Assembly (NCBI RefSeq): GCF_015356755.1
Contig: NZ_JADFCO010000064.1
Location: 1 to 64,000, forward strand
Reading direction: 5' to 3'
DNA: 64,000 bases
From: Nonlabens antarcticus
GTDB taxonomy: Bacteria > Bacteroidota > Bacteroidia > Flavobacteriales > Flavobacteriaceae
In this document: positions 1-9,456 of the stretch, in pieces
Numbering within the stretch: position 1 is the first letter of the stretch
How the letters are laid out: each line of letters begins with the position of its first letter
Notes under the pieces: model-generated
Told to the model about the DNA's origin: nothing
The model's input: only the letters and a program-made list of their open reading frames with translations
Database searches by the model: none
Program-made: the position numbers and the translations under genes

Positions 1-96
1 ATACAACAATTTTAGACCACACCTATCCAATCACATGCTCACACCACAACAGATGCATAAACAGAATAAACTCAAAAGAAAACAGTACAAATCAAA

Positions 97-128
97 AAAG
101 CTCAACGATGCTAGCATCGTTCAGCTTT
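97..128. terminator. Hairpin, likely terminator of an off-window gene
   Basis: A perfect 18-bp palindrome (104-121) is flanked by AAAGCT (97-102) and AGCTTT (123-128), with one C/C mismatch between. A-rich sequence on the left makes it a plausible terminator for a gene lying to the left or for minus-strand transcription. The rest of 1-214 shows no gene. Confidence 0.5.
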
Positions 129-214
129 AAGTAATAAATTTAATCCTTCAATAATCTGTATCGGTTATTTAGGACGAGACATTGTATATTTAATTGCCCC
201 TAAAAATATCCCCC

Positions 215-1915
215 ATGAAACAAATTATACTTTTTGTGCTTCTATTTGCAAGTTTTGCAGGTTTTGCACAAGTTACTAATGAGTTTGAACCCAGAAGCTG
301 GTCGATGATTGAAAAGTCATCCGTACAGATGACTCCCGTGATCCTGCCAGCTGTGGATGTCGATGCATTAATTGAAGAAGACCAGGAAATCGCAAAAACA
401 AAGTTTAATAAAGCATTGCGGGTAGGGGAAGATATTGAGGTAGATCTTGATCTATATAACTCTGGATCATGGACTACATTAAAGAATGGCGATCGTTTAT
501 GGCGTTTGAATGTAGTTGCCAAAGGCGCAAAGTTCACTAGAGCTATTTTTGATCTCTACAGTCTTCCGGAAGGAGCTGAAATGTACTTGTATAATAATGA
601 TAAATCAGACCGTATAGGTCCTTATACGTCAAATGAGAATCAAGAAGATGGTATATTAGGTTCCTGGATCATCGAAGGAGATAATTTGTGGATTGAATAT
701 TACGAGCCTGCAAGAGTAAAAGGATTGGGCCGCTTGAGTGTTTCTTCAATCACTTATGGATATATAGATTTATTTAAAAAAAATGATGGGTTTGCCAAGC
801 TGAATGAATCTGGGTCTTGTAATGTGGATGTTTTGTGTAATCCTAACACGGGTTCTCCTGGGATTAAGGACTGGAGTACAGCTAGAGACAACCACATTAA
901 CTCAGTAGCGAGGATTTTAATCCCTAGGGGGAATCAAGCATTTTTATGCACTGGTTCTATCATCAATAGTACCGCCCAAAATGCAACTCCCTATTTTTTA
1001 ACTGCAAATCACTGCCTCGATACTTTTGAAGGCGCAGGAAGTAGTTTTAACGCAAATAACTGGACTTTTGGCTTTCAGTGGTATGCAAACGATTCTGATA
1101 AAAGATGTGCCAGTTTTCAAGCAACAGGCGCGAGTAACCCTGTGCCAGTTAGGATTTTAACTGGTGCTCAATTGAAAGCTAACAATGACGATAGTGATGT
1201 CGCTTTATTTCTTTTAAACCAAAACCCTCCTCGAGCTTGGAATTTATACTACGCAGGTTGGGATAGAAGTGGTGCAATTCCAACGCAACAATTAGGAGTA
1301 CACCATCCGAGAGGAGATATTATGAAAATATCTAGAAATGACCAAGCTGCTGATCTTACAACGATAGTCTTTAATGGTCAAAATCAAACACTGACATGGA
1401 AGGTTGCAGACTGGGATTACGGAGTTACTGAAGGAGGTTCTTCAGGAAGTTTTTTGTTAAACCAGGATGATCAGATAATTGGTCAATTAGCAGGAGGAGG
1501 TGCAGAATGTCTAGGTACTACTGATAATGGAGATCCAGATTTCTACGGCAGGTTCGATGTAAGCTGGAATAGCGGGTTGAATGCGTCTACTAGACTACGT
1601 GATTGGCTTGACCCAAGTGCTACCGGAGCAATAACTCAAAAAGGAGCATATTATCAAACGTTAAGCAGCGATGAAATCATTAAACCATCATTGGAAATAA
1701 AAATCTATCCTAATCCGTCTACTGGTTTATATATTATTGAAAGTGAACTACCTACGACCTACCAAGTATACAATTTGAATGGACAGTTAATGATCAATGG
1801 TTCTACAAGTGTGACCAGCGATCAACTAGACTTAACGCCAGTAGCAACCGGCTTATATTTTATAAAAATTACCGCTGGGAATCAAACTATTACCAGAAAG
1901 TTGGTAAAACAATAA
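215..1915 (+). CDS. Secreted trypsin-like serine protease with T9SS sorting domain
   Basis: 566 aa. I chose ATG 215 because it opens directly into a signal peptide (MKQIILFVLLFASFAGFAQ); an ATG 21 nt upstream would only add a polar leader. The chymotrypsin-fold triad is visible: His266 in TANHC, Asp328 in DSDVALF and Ser410 in GGSSGS, the arrangement of lysyl endopeptidase-like proteases. The last 70 residues or so (YPNPSTG start, GLYFIKI, then a basic end RKLVKQ) form a type A C-terminal domain, the address for secretion through the type IX system and for attachment to or release from the cell surface. Substrate specificity cannot be read from sequence. A terminator follows at once. Confidence 0.88.
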   Translation: MKQIILFVLLFASFAGFAQVTNEFEPRSWSMIEKSSVQMTPVILPAVDVDALIEEDQEIAKTKFNKALRVGEDIEVDLDLYNSGSWTTLKNGDRLWRLNVVAKGAKFTRAIFDLYSLPEGAEMYLYNNDKSDRIGPYTSNENQEDGILGSWIIEGDNLWIEYYEPARVKGLGRLSVSSITYGYIDLFKKNDGFAKLNESGSCNVDVLCNPNTGSPGIKDWSTARDNHINSVARILIPRGNQAFLCTGSIINSTAQNATPYFLTANHCLDTFEGAGSSFNANNWTFGFQWYANDSDKRCASFQATGASNPVPVRILTGAQLKANNDDSDVALFLLNQNPPRAWNLYYAGWDRSGAIPTQQLGVHHPRGDIMKISRNDQAADLTTIVFNGQNQTLTWKVADWDYGVTEGGSSGSFLLNQDDQIIGQLAGGGAECLGTTDNGDPDFYGRFDVSWNSGLNASTRLRDWLDPSATGAITQKGAYYQTLSSDEIIKPSLEIKIYPNPSTGLYIIESELPTTYQVYNLNGQLMINGSTSVTSDQLDLTPVATGLYFIKITAGNQTITRKLVKQ

Positions 1916-1934
1916 ACTACGGTTTAAACCTTAT

Positions 1935-1968
1935 ACGCGTCGCTAGATTCCTTAATTTTGCGACGCGT
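1935..1968 (+). terminator. Rho-independent terminator of the protease gene, abutting rlmN
   Basis: ACGCGTCGC (1935-1943) pairs perfectly with GCGACGCGT (1960-1968), with a 16-nt loop, and runs into TTTTT. The T-run ends directly at the ATG of rlmN (1973), so terminator and rlmN start are fused. Confidence 0.85.
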
Positions 1969-1972
1969 TTTT

Positions 1973-3028
1973 ATGGAAAATTTGAAGGATACTAGAAAAG
2001 ATATACGGTCATTAACTCTCGAGCATTTGCGCGACTATTTTGTCGAACAAGGGGAAAAAGCTTTTAGGGGCAACCAGATCTATGAATGGTTGTGGAAAAA
2101 GGGCGCGCACTCTTTTGATGATATGACAAACCTTTCCATGTCTACTCGTGAATTTCTGGAGGAGCATTTTGTTATCAATCATATACGTGTGGATGATATG
2201 CAGCGCAGTAGTGACGGAACGATTAAGAATGCTGTGAAATTACACGATGGATTGACAGTAGAATCTGTAATGATACCCACGCCTACAAGAACTACTGCTT
2301 GTGTTTCTTCTCAAGTGGGCTGTAGTTTGAATTGTGAGTTTTGTGCTACGGCACGATTAAAGCGCATGCGTAATTTAAACCCAGACGAGATTTATGATCA
2401 GGTAGTTGCTATTGATCAGCAAAGTAGGTCCTATTACAACAGACCACTTTCAAATGTGGTTTTTATGGGAATGGGAGAACCTCTTATGAATTACAATAAT
2501 GTAATTAAATCCATCGAAAAAATCACGGGTAATGACGGTCTGGGAATGTCTCCTAAAAGAATTACCCTTTCTACAAGCGGTGTTCCTAAAATGATTAAGA
2601 AACTTGCAGACGATGGACCTAAATTCAATCTGGCACTTTCCCTACACAGTGCGATTGATGAGAAGAGAACAAAAATAATGCCTTTCAATGAACAGTTTCC
2701 TTTGGCAGATATAAAGGAAGCGCTTAAATACTGGTACGATACCACAGGCACGCGTGTGACTTATGAATATGTGGTATGGAAAGGCATCAATGACCAGATG
2801 GAAGATGTAGATGCACTCGTTAAATTTTGCAAAGTGATTCCTTGTAAGGTGAATATTATCGAGTACAACAGCATCGACGACGCTAGGTTTGAGCAAGCAG
2901 ACCAGTCTGTCATTGATATGTATGAACACGAGCTTGAAAGAAATAGAATTGTTGTAAACATACGTCGCAGTCGTGGTAAGGATATTGATGCGGCTTGTGG
3001 GCAACTGGCAAATAAGTCTTCTCAATAA
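1973..3028 (+). CDS. rlmN: Dual-specificity 23S rRNA/tRNA adenine-C2 methyltransferase RlmN
   Basis: 351 aa. A radical-SAM enzyme that methylates C2 of A2503 in 23S rRNA and of A37 in some tRNAs. The CxxxCxxC iron-sulfur motif is at Cys117, Cys121 and Cys124; the methyl-carrying Cys342 is in AACGQL. The N-terminal KAFRGNQIYEWLW segment is typical of the family, and the length is normal. A TTG 15 nt upstream is in frame but lies in the preceding terminator hairpin, so ATG 1973 is preferred. There is no room for a conventional leader downstream of that hairpin. Confidence 0.95.
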   Translation: MENLKDTRKDIRSLTLEHLRDYFVEQGEKAFRGNQIYEWLWKKGAHSFDDMTNLSMSTREFLEEHFVINHIRVDDMQRSSDGTIKNAVKLHDGLTVESVMIPTPTRTTACVSSQVGCSLNCEFCATARLKRMRNLNPDEIYDQVVAIDQQSRSYYNRPLSNVVFMGMGEPLMNYNNVIKSIEKITGNDGLGMSPKRITLSTSGVPKMIKKLADDGPKFNLALSLHSAIDEKRTKIMPFNEQFPLADIKEALKYWYDTTGTRVTYEYVVWKGINDQMEDVDALVKFCKVIPCKVNIIEYNSIDDARFEQADQSVIDMYEHELERNRIVVNIRRSRGKDIDAACGQLANKSSQ

Positions 3029-3038
3029 TTATTTTCCG

Positions 3039-3052
3039 CTTACGCGAAAAGG
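3039..3052. repeat. Degenerate copy of the GCTTTCGCGAAAGC palindrome
   Basis: GCTTACGCGAAAAG differs from the window-wide palindrome at two positions. It lies just after the rlmN stop. It may be a decayed copy or chance. Confidence 0.4.
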
Positions 3053-3194
3053 ATCTTACTCTTCATTAATTAAACTACTCTTGACCTTGTTATAATATTC
3101 AAGATGAAATAAAGATTGCTTTGAAGCGTTTTACCAACGCTCTAAAAATTCAGTCTAACCGGTATCGTATCGTGATACATTGAGCGCTTACTCT

Positions 3195-3202
3195 TATCTT
3201 TG
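3195..3202 (+). promoter_or_regulatory. -7 promoter element of the polyprenyl synthase gene
   Basis: TATCTTTG matches the Bacteroidota -7 consensus TAnnTTTG and ends 4 nt before ATG 3207, which predicts a leaderless or nearly leaderless mRNA. No well-spaced -33 TTG is evident. Confidence 0.55.
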
Positions 3203-3206
3203 AGAT

Positions 3207-4184
3207 ATGAAGATTGTAGAGCAGATCAAGCAGCCTATAGGATATGAAATGGAACTTTTTGAAGAGAAGTTTCGTTTATCGATGGCATCTCGCATTCCGC
3301 TGCTTAACAGAATCACCTATTTTATTGTCAACCGCAAAGGGAAGCAAATGCGCCCCATGTTTGTGTTTCTCGTTGCAAAAATGATAGGTAATGGTCAAGT
3401 GAATGATCGCACCTATCGCGGTGCTGCCGTTATTGAATTGATACACACTGCAACTTTAGTTCATGATGATGTTGTGGATGAAAGCTTCAAAAGACGTGGT
3501 TTCTTTTCGGTAAATTCCTTGTGGAAGAATAAGATCGCCGTTTTAGTAGGTGATTATTTATTGTCAAAAGGATTGTTACTCTCTATAGATAATAAGGATT
3601 TTGATCTCTTACAAATTATCAGTGTAGCAGTTCGCGAGATGAGTGAAGGGGAACTGCTACAAATTGAAAAGGCAAGACGTTTAGATATTACAGAAGAGGT
3701 CTATTATGACATTATTACAAAGAAAACTGCTACTCTAATTGCTGCTTGCTGCAGCTTAGGTGCTTGTGCGGTATCTCCTGAAAGTCCAGATGTGGAAAAG
3801 ATGCTCAAATTCGGTGAGCTTATCGGTATTGCATTTCAGATCAAGGATGACTTATTTGATTATGGTAATCAAAGAATCGGCAAGCCGACTGGAATTGATA
3901 TTAAAGAGCAAAAAATGACACTCCCTTTGATCTACACGCTTAATAATGTTTCAAATAAAGAGAAGCGGTGGGTAATTAATAGTGTAAAACGCCACAATCG
4001 TGATAAAAAAAGGGTTCGAGAAGTGATACAATTCGTCAAGGATAATGGAGGTCTTGATTATGCGGTAGCTGCGATGTATGATTACAAAAACAGGGCGTTA
4101 GAAATTTTAAATACTTATCCAGAATCAGAATATAAAAGGTCACTTCTAATGATGGTTGATTATGTAATCGATCGTGAGAAGTAA
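3207..4184 (+). CDS. Polyprenyl diphosphate synthase (trans-isoprenyl, IspB-like)
   Basis: 325 aa. It extends isoprenoid diphosphates with isopentenyl diphosphate, probably to make the menaquinone side chain. Both Asp-rich motifs are present: the first as HDDVVDE followed by RRG, the second as KDDLFDYG. GKQMRP near residue 50 is the usual substrate-binding Lys/Arg motif. Length is typical. Chain length cannot be told from the sequence alone. The gene is monocistronic as far as seen and is followed by a 20-bp copy of the palindrome. Confidence 0.9.
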   Translation: MKIVEQIKQPIGYEMELFEEKFRLSMASRIPLLNRITYFIVNRKGKQMRPMFVFLVAKMIGNGQVNDRTYRGAAVIELIHTATLVHDDVVDESFKRRGFFSVNSLWKNKIAVLVGDYLLSKGLLLSIDNKDFDLLQIISVAVREMSEGELLQIEKARRLDITEEVYYDIITKKTATLIAACCSLGACAVSPESPDVEKMLKFGELIGIAFQIKDDLFDYGNQRIGKPTGIDIKEQKMTLPLIYTLNNVSNKEKRWVINSVKRHNRDKKRVREVIQFVKDNGGLDYAVAAMYDYKNRALEILNTYPESEYKRSLLMMVDYVIDREK

Positions 4185-4200
4185 ATATGCTTTGTAGAAT

Positions 4201-4220
4201 TTCGCTTTCGCGAAAGCGAA
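4201..4220. repeat. Palindrome copy 1 (20 bp perfect, intergenic)
   Basis: TTCGCTTTCGCGAAAGCGAA, 16 nt after the stop of the polyprenyl synthase gene. Core GCTTTCGCGAAAGC at 4204-4217. Confidence 0.95.
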
Positions 4221-4354
4221 TGTTTCATCATAATTAAGACAAGAATTGTCAATCATTCAAGAGCAAAAAACTGACCTCTTTTGCACGTCGTAAGCCCTAT
4301 TTTACCGATTATAACTCTGCTGAAATTAACGTCTTCTTGCGAGCCTAAAAAAAG

Positions 4355-4362
4355 TACCTTTG
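4355..4362 (+). promoter_or_regulatory. -7 promoter element of der
   Basis: TACCTTTG matches TAnnTTTG; a TTG at 4337-4339 could be the -33 element, though the 15-nt gap is short. The start codon is 19 nt downstream. Confidence 0.55.
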
Positions 4363-4381
4363 CAGCTGCAAAAGCAGGATT

Positions 4382-5683
4382 ATGAGTATAGTAGCTATAG
4401 TAGGTCGTCCCAACACGGGAAAAAGCACCCTTTTTAACCGTTTAATCAGACGCCGTGAGGCGATAACCGACGCTAGGAGCGGTGTGACAAGAGATAGACA
4501 TTATGGAAAAAGCGACTGGAATGGTCGTGAATTTTCAGTCATTGATACTGGTGGTTATGCTATAGGTAGTGATGATGTTTTTGAGGAAGAGATCGATAAG
4601 CAGGTAGAACTTGCCATCGATGAGGCTGACGTTATCTTATTCCTAGTCGATGCAGCAGATGGGATTACCCGGGAAGATGAGGATGTTGCAAATCTATTGC
4701 GCAAGATCAAAAAAACTGTTTTACTCGTTGTTAATAAGGTTGATAATCCTACAAGAGAGCAAGCAGCATATGAATTCTATAATTTAGGATTGGGCGATTA
4801 TTATTCCATTTCCAGTATTAGCGGTAGTGGAACTGGTGACTTGCTAGATGCCGTGGTAGAAGCTTTGCCAGAACATGTGGAGGTTGAAGAAGAGGATCTA
4901 CCTCGATTTGCTGTAGTAGGACGTCCTAATGCAGGAAAGTCTTCTTTCATCAATGCACTTATCGGACAAGAACGCTATATCGTTACTGACATTGCTGGAA
5001 CGACAAGGGATTCTATGGATACCAAATACAGTCGTTTTGGTTTTGAATTCAATTTAGTTGATACCGCAGGAATTCGCCGTAAGAAAAAGGTAAAAGAAGA
5101 CTTGGAGTTTTATAGCGTGATGCGCAGTGTACGTGCCATAGAACATTGTGATGTATGTCTTGTCGTGATGGATGCCACTCGTGGCTTTGATGGTCAGGTG
5201 CAGAACATATTCTGGCTGGCAGAGCGCAACCGTAAGGGAATTGTGATACTCGTAAATAAATGGGATCTTGTGGAAAAAGATACCAACTCCGCTCGAGATT
5301 ATGAGGCAGAAATCCGTCGTGAGATGGAACCATTTACAGATGTTCCCATTGTATTTATATCGGTTTTGAACAAGCAACGTATTTTCAAAGCTATTGAGAC
5401 GGCTGTAGAAGTTTACAAAAACCGAAGCAAGAAAATTAAGACCAGTAAATTAAATGAGATCATGTTGCCTATTATTGAGCACACGCCACCGCCATCGCTT
5501 AAAGGTAAGTTTGTCAAGATCAAGTTTATTACACAGTTGCCTACATCACAGCCACAGTTTGCTTTTTTCTGTAATTTGCCACAATATGTACGTGATCCTT
5601 ACAAGCGCTTTTTAGAAAATAAATTACGAGAGAATTTTGACTTTAACGGAGTTCCCGTGAGCGTTTACATGAGGAAAAAGTAA
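4382..5683 (+). CDS. der: Ribosome biogenesis GTPase Der (EngA)
   Basis: 433 aa with two tandem GTPase domains, the hallmark of Der. Domain 1 has GRPNTGKST at residues 8-16, DTGG and NKVD; domain 2 has GRPNAGKSS near 180, DTAG and NKWD; a KH-like domain follows and ends in [13 protein letters not shown]. Der acts in assembly of the 50S subunit. Length matches the family. It is preceded by its own promoter. Confidence 0.97.
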   Translation: MSIVAIVGRPNTGKSTLFNRLIRRREAITDARSGVTRDRHYGKSDWNGREFSVIDTGGYAIGSDDVFEEEIDKQVELAIDEADVILFLVDAADGITREDEDVANLLRKIKKTVLLVVNKVDNPTREQAAYEFYNLGLGDYYSISSISGSGTGDLLDAVVEALPEHVEVEEEDLPRFAVVGRPNAGKSSFINALIGQERYIVTDIAGTTRDSMDTKYSRFGFEFNLVDTAGIRRKKKVKEDLEFYSVMRSVRAIEHCDVCLVVMDATRGFDGQVQNIFWLAERNRKGIVILVNKWDLVEKDTNSARDYEAEIRREMEPFTDVPIVFISVLNKQRIFKAIETAVEVYKNRSKKIKTSKLNEIMLPIIEHTPPPSLKGKFVKIKFITQLPTSQPQFAFFCNLPQYVRDPYKRFLENKLRENFDFNGVPVSVYMRKK

Positions 5684-5725
5684 TAGATCAATATTTTAAA
5701 CGTTTTTATTATAGACTAAAAGATT

Positions 5726-8488
5726 ATGAAAAGGATTTTATTCATGGGTATGCTTTTTTTAACGAGCACTACCGTTTTTGCACAACAATTCAACATTACA
5801 GGAACCGTGGTGGACTCCTTAACTAAGCAAAAACTACTGAGTACGACTGTTTTCTTAGAATCTGCTCAGGACTCGACTTTAGTCACCTATTCAATCACAG
5901 ATATTGAAGGTAATTTTACATTAACGGGAAATACTAATTATGAGATTCTGAATTTCTTTACGTCGTTTCAAGGATATAAAGAAATTACTCAAACCATTGA
6001 TCTTTCAAAGGAGCGCAACTTTGACATGGGTACCATTTTACTGAGTAGTGATATTGAATCATTAGGGGATGTTGTGGTCAAAGCTCGAAAAGCACCGATC
6101 ACGGTCAAAAAAGACACCCTTGAATTTAATGCAAAATCTTTTAATACTCAGGCAGATGCAACGCTAGAAGATGTTATCAAACAGCTACCAGGAGTTGAAC
6201 TGGACAAGGAAGGTAAGATAACCGTGAATGGTAAAGAGGTCACTAAAATTCTAGTAAACGGGAAAGAATTCTTTGGTGATGATCCACAAATTGCTTTAAA
6301 AAATCTTCCTAAAGATATAATTGACAAAATTCAGGTAACCGAATCAAAAACCGAAGAGCAAAAGCAATCTGGAGATTCTGGAGATGATAATGCGAGTGAG
6401 ATTAATATCACTATTGATAAAGATAAGAACAAAGGAATTTTCTCTAGACTTACCGCTGGTGGTGGTACGGACGATCGATATTCTTTAAGCGGTATCGTGA
6501 ACTACTTTAATGAAGAGTTTAGAGTTAGTGTTTTGGGAAGTAGCAATAACATTAACAGTCCTGGTTTTTCTTTTGATGAGATCTACGATGCAATGGGAAG
6601 AAGTGCGTACTCCGTGAGCCGCAGTTCCGGTGGAAGTTTTGGAATTAACGGTCTCAACTTTGGTGGCGGTGGTGGAATCACGAGCAGTAGATCAGCTGGA
6701 CTTAATGTGACTAATGAATTTAGTGAAAAGCTGGAAACTGATGGAAATTACTTCTACGGTAAATCTGATAATATCTCAGAAAGTAATTCAAGAAGAACCA
6801 CTTTTCTACCAGACCGTACCTTTACTACAGAAAGTGCTAACCGCAGTAATAGCCTGGGTGATAATCATAGATTTGGAGCTAGGATAACTATCAAGCCAGA
6901 TACTTTAACTACTATTTATTTTAGACCTAGTGGTACGATCTCAGATAATACTGGATTTAGCGACCGATTTTCTGAATCTTCAGATGAGCAGGGAAATGTT
7001 ATCAACGATGTTACTACATCAAACCAGAATACGTCAGACAATCGAAGTTTATCTGCTAACCTATATGTGAGTCGCAGGTTAAAGACAAAAGGAAGTTATC
7101 TAAGTATTTCTGCGGAGGTTTCTGATAATAAGAGTGACTCTGAAAATTTGTTTAACTCGGTTAGAAACACGTTTGGGAACAATAATACTAGTGAGGTACA
7201 AGACCAACTTATTGAGCAAAATACCCAGAATACAGAGTATAGCTTGAATCCAACTTACCGTCAAGCTTTTAGTGAAGCCTGGCGTGCAAAAATTGAATAT
7301 AATTATATCAACAGGGACCAAACCAGCAACCGTAGTGTTTTTGATCTGAACGTAGGTGGTGGTCAGAATGCTTTTGATCCTTCTTTGAGCAACGATTTTA
7401 ATGTATTAAGTGAGCAACACCGTCCAGAATTAGGAGTGGAATATGAAAAAAACGATCTACGGGTAGAATTAGGAACCGGTTATATCTATCAAACTCTCGA
7501 GAGCAAGGATGTTTTGCAACAATCTAGTTTTGATAAGGATTTTAATAATATCTATTTGCGTGCAAACATTCGTCAGAAATTAGGAAAATTTGGTCGTATG
7601 TCCTTAAGTTACCGCAATGGTGTTGATGTTCCTAGCGTTCGACAATTGCAACCAGTAGCAGACCGTACAGACCCTACAAATATTGTCGTGGGTAATCCAG
7701 ACCTTAACGCCACAGTAAACCACAATATTTCTGTGAACCTGAGCAACTATAATTGGGAAACAAATCAAGGTTTTTTTATGGGTGGTAGACTAACCTTCAA
7801 TCAAGATGATGTTACCGCTATAACAACGACCGATGAGAATTTGATACGTACCACTAGCTATACAAACGTTGATGGCAATAGAAATGGTTATGTGTATGCA
7901 GATTATAACAAATCCTGGAAAAAAGACAACCGTGAAATAGGTGGTGGACTTTCCTTGAACGGGAACTACAACCGTAATTTTGGTTTTACTAATGGGGCAA
8001 TGTTTGAAAGTGTGGCGACCACCATCACTCCAGGAGCAGAGTTTGAATATTCCATAGTGGACCTATTTGATATAGATATAGAATACAGTCTCAACCTGAA
8101 TAACACGGCTTATGATATTTCTTCCATCGAGGATCAAGAATTTGTAAATCACAATCTTTCCATTGACCTCACGTCCTACTGGCCTAAGAACATTACTACC
8201 GGTTTGCGTGGAGAGTATAACCGTTATGGCAATGTATCTCCAGAATTTGACAACGATAGTTTTGTGCTCATCGGTAGTCTGGGGTATAAATTTGCAGGAG
8301 ATAAAGCGATCGTTAAAGTAACGGCCTATGATATTCTTGACCAGGTGATTAGCACGAGGCGTGTGGCTACACAAGATTACGTTCTTGATACCAGTAGCTT
8401 AGTTTTACAACAATATTTCATGGCTAGTTTTACCTATAAGTTTTCAAGATTCGGTGGTAAGGATCCTAATAATAATAGAAGAGGCTAA
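5726..8488 (+). CDS. Outer-membrane beta-barrel protein with carboxypeptidase-regulatory-like domain
   Basis: 920 aa. Signal peptide (MKRILFMGMLFLTSTTVFA), then a carboxypeptidase-regulatory-like beta-sandwich at about 22-110 (ITGTVVDSLTKQKLL), a plug-like segment (EDVIKQLPGVELDKEGKITV, 145-215) and a long beta-strand barrel rich in Asn, Ser and Tyr ending in Phe-rich strands. This is the architecture of TonB-dependent-receptor relatives (OMP_b-brl_3 type) common in Flavobacteriaceae. No partner SusD gene is adjacent, so the substrate is unknown. A Gly/Ser-rich loop near 295-320 is unusually simple in composition. Confidence 0.8.
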   Translation: MKRILFMGMLFLTSTTVFAQQFNITGTVVDSLTKQKLLSTTVFLESAQDSTLVTYSITDIEGNFTLTGNTNYEILNFFTSFQGYKEITQTIDLSKERNFDMGTILLSSDIESLGDVVVKARKAPITVKKDTLEFNAKSFNTQADATLEDVIKQLPGVELDKEGKITVNGKEVTKILVNGKEFFGDDPQIALKNLPKDIIDKIQVTESKTEEQKQSGDSGDDNASEINITIDKDKNKGIFSRLTAGGGTDDRYSLSGIVNYFNEEFRVSVLGSSNNINSPGFSFDEIYDAMGRSAYSVSRSSGGSFGINGLNFGGGGGITSSRSAGLNVTNEFSEKLETDGNYFYGKSDNISESNSRRTTFLPDRTFTTESANRSNSLGDNHRFGARITIKPDTLTTIYFRPSGTISDNTGFSDRFSESSDEQGNVINDVTTSNQNTSDNRSLSANLYVSRRLKTKGSYLSISAEVSDNKSDSENLFNSVRNTFGNNNTSEVQDQLIEQNTQNTEYSLNPTYRQAFSEAWRAKIEYNYINRDQTSNRSVFDLNVGGGQNAFDPSLSNDFNVLSEQHRPELGVEYEKNDLRVELGTGYIYQTLESKDVLQQSSFDKDFNNIYLRANIRQKLGKFGRMSLSYRNGVDVPSVRQLQPVADRTDPTNIVVGNPDLNATVNHNISVNLSNYNWETNQGFFMGGRLTFNQDDVTAITTTDENLIRTTSYTNVDGNRNGYVYADYNKSWKKDNREIGGGLSLNGNYNRNFGFTNGAMFESVATTITPGAEFEYSIVDLFDIDIEYSLNLNNTAYDISSIEDQEFVNHNLSIDLTSYWPKNITTGLRGEYNRYGNVSPEFDNDSFVLIGSLGYKFAGDKAIVKVTAYDILDQVISTRRVATQDYVLDTSSLVLQQYFMASFTYKFSRFGGKDPNNNRRG

Positions 8489-8498
8489 GATCTTTATG

Positions 8499-8528
8499 AC
8501 GAGTTAGCTTTCGCGAAAGCGAACTCGT
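8499..8528. repeat. Palindrome copy 2 within a longer hairpin
   Basis: Core GCTTTCGCGAAAGC at 8507-8520, extended by ACGAGTT/AACTCGT arms with one A/G mismatch, followed by TTT. It begins 11 nt after the beta-barrel gene stop and may serve as its terminator. Confidence 0.9.
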
Positions 8529-8754
8529 TTAAACTCTTTTAGGAACGATAATTTTAGCAACGACCATTTTAATTCACACATTTTACTAAAATCAGTCATA
8601 GAAAACTCTAGGTAGGATTCCATCGTATATCTTATCATAACTGACTTATTTATATTCTTCCCAACTATTTTGTCGACTTGTTTTGACTTACTATACTTGT
8701 AAGCTTAGGACATTGTAAAATGAATATGCAATTGTCCTTTAAATCTTTCTTCCC

Positions 8755-9456
8755 TTGATTAATAGTCCTGTCATCAAAGTAATTATTCCAGCCTTTAATG
8801 AGGCAGACTCTATAGGTTTAGTAATTAATGATCTTCCTGATATTGTGACTGAAGTTATTGTTATAAGCAATAACTCTACTGATGACACCGTAAAAAATGC
8901 TACAGCCTCTGGTGCAACCGTTTTAGAAGAGCCTAGACGTGGCTATGGATTTGCTTGTCTTAAGGGATTAAGATATATAGCAGACAGTAAAGCAAAGCCA
9001 GATATTGTAGTATTTGTTGATGGAGATTATAGTGATTATCCAGAACAACTCACAGATATTATTAAACCGATTATAAACGATAACATCGACTTGGTCATAG
9101 GTGCAAGAGATAAGAGGCTCAGGGAAACTGGGTCCATGACCGGACCACAGATATTTGGGAACTGGCTTGCTACATCACTGATGTCATTATTTTTCAGCTC
9201 GCGGTTTACAGATTTAGGGCCTTTTAGAGCCATTAAGTATGAAAAGTTACTAGCGCTTCACATGGAAGATCAAACCTATGGATGGACAGTAGAAATGCAA
9301 CTTAAAGCACTTAAGAAAAATTACTCTTATGTAGAGGTGCCCGTCAAATACCGTAATAGAATAGGCGTATCCAAGGTTTCTGGAACTTTGAAAGGGGCTA
9401 TATTTGCAGGTGTAAAAATCTTAACATGGATCTTCAAATACGGGCTTAAAAAATGA
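8755..9456 (+). CDS. Glycosyltransferase family 2 (dolichol-phosphate-mannose-synthase-like)
   Basis: 233 aa. GT2 fold with VIIPAFNEADS at the start, NNSTDDT, and the metal-binding DGDYSDYP. It probably transfers a sugar from a nucleotide donor to a polyprenyl phosphate. The start appears to be TTG: no in-frame ATG lies upstream, and the N-terminus fits the family there. The stop overlaps the next gene by 4 nt (ATGA), so it is the first gene of a three-gene operon whose last member resembles polyprenyl-phosphate-sugar-dependent transferases. That is consistent with this enzyme making the lipid-linked donor (inference). Confidence 0.85.
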   Translation: MINSPVIKVIIPAFNEADSIGLVINDLPDIVTEVIVISNNSTDDTVKNATASGATVLEEPRRGYGFACLKGLRYIADSKAKPDIVVFVDGDYSDYPEQLTDIIKPIINDNIDLVIGARDKRLRETGSMTGPQIFGNWLATSLMSLFFSSRFTDLGPFRAIKYEKLLALHMEDQTYGWTVEMQLKALKKNYSYVEVPVKYRNRIGVSKVSGTLKGAIFAGVKILTWIFKYGLKK

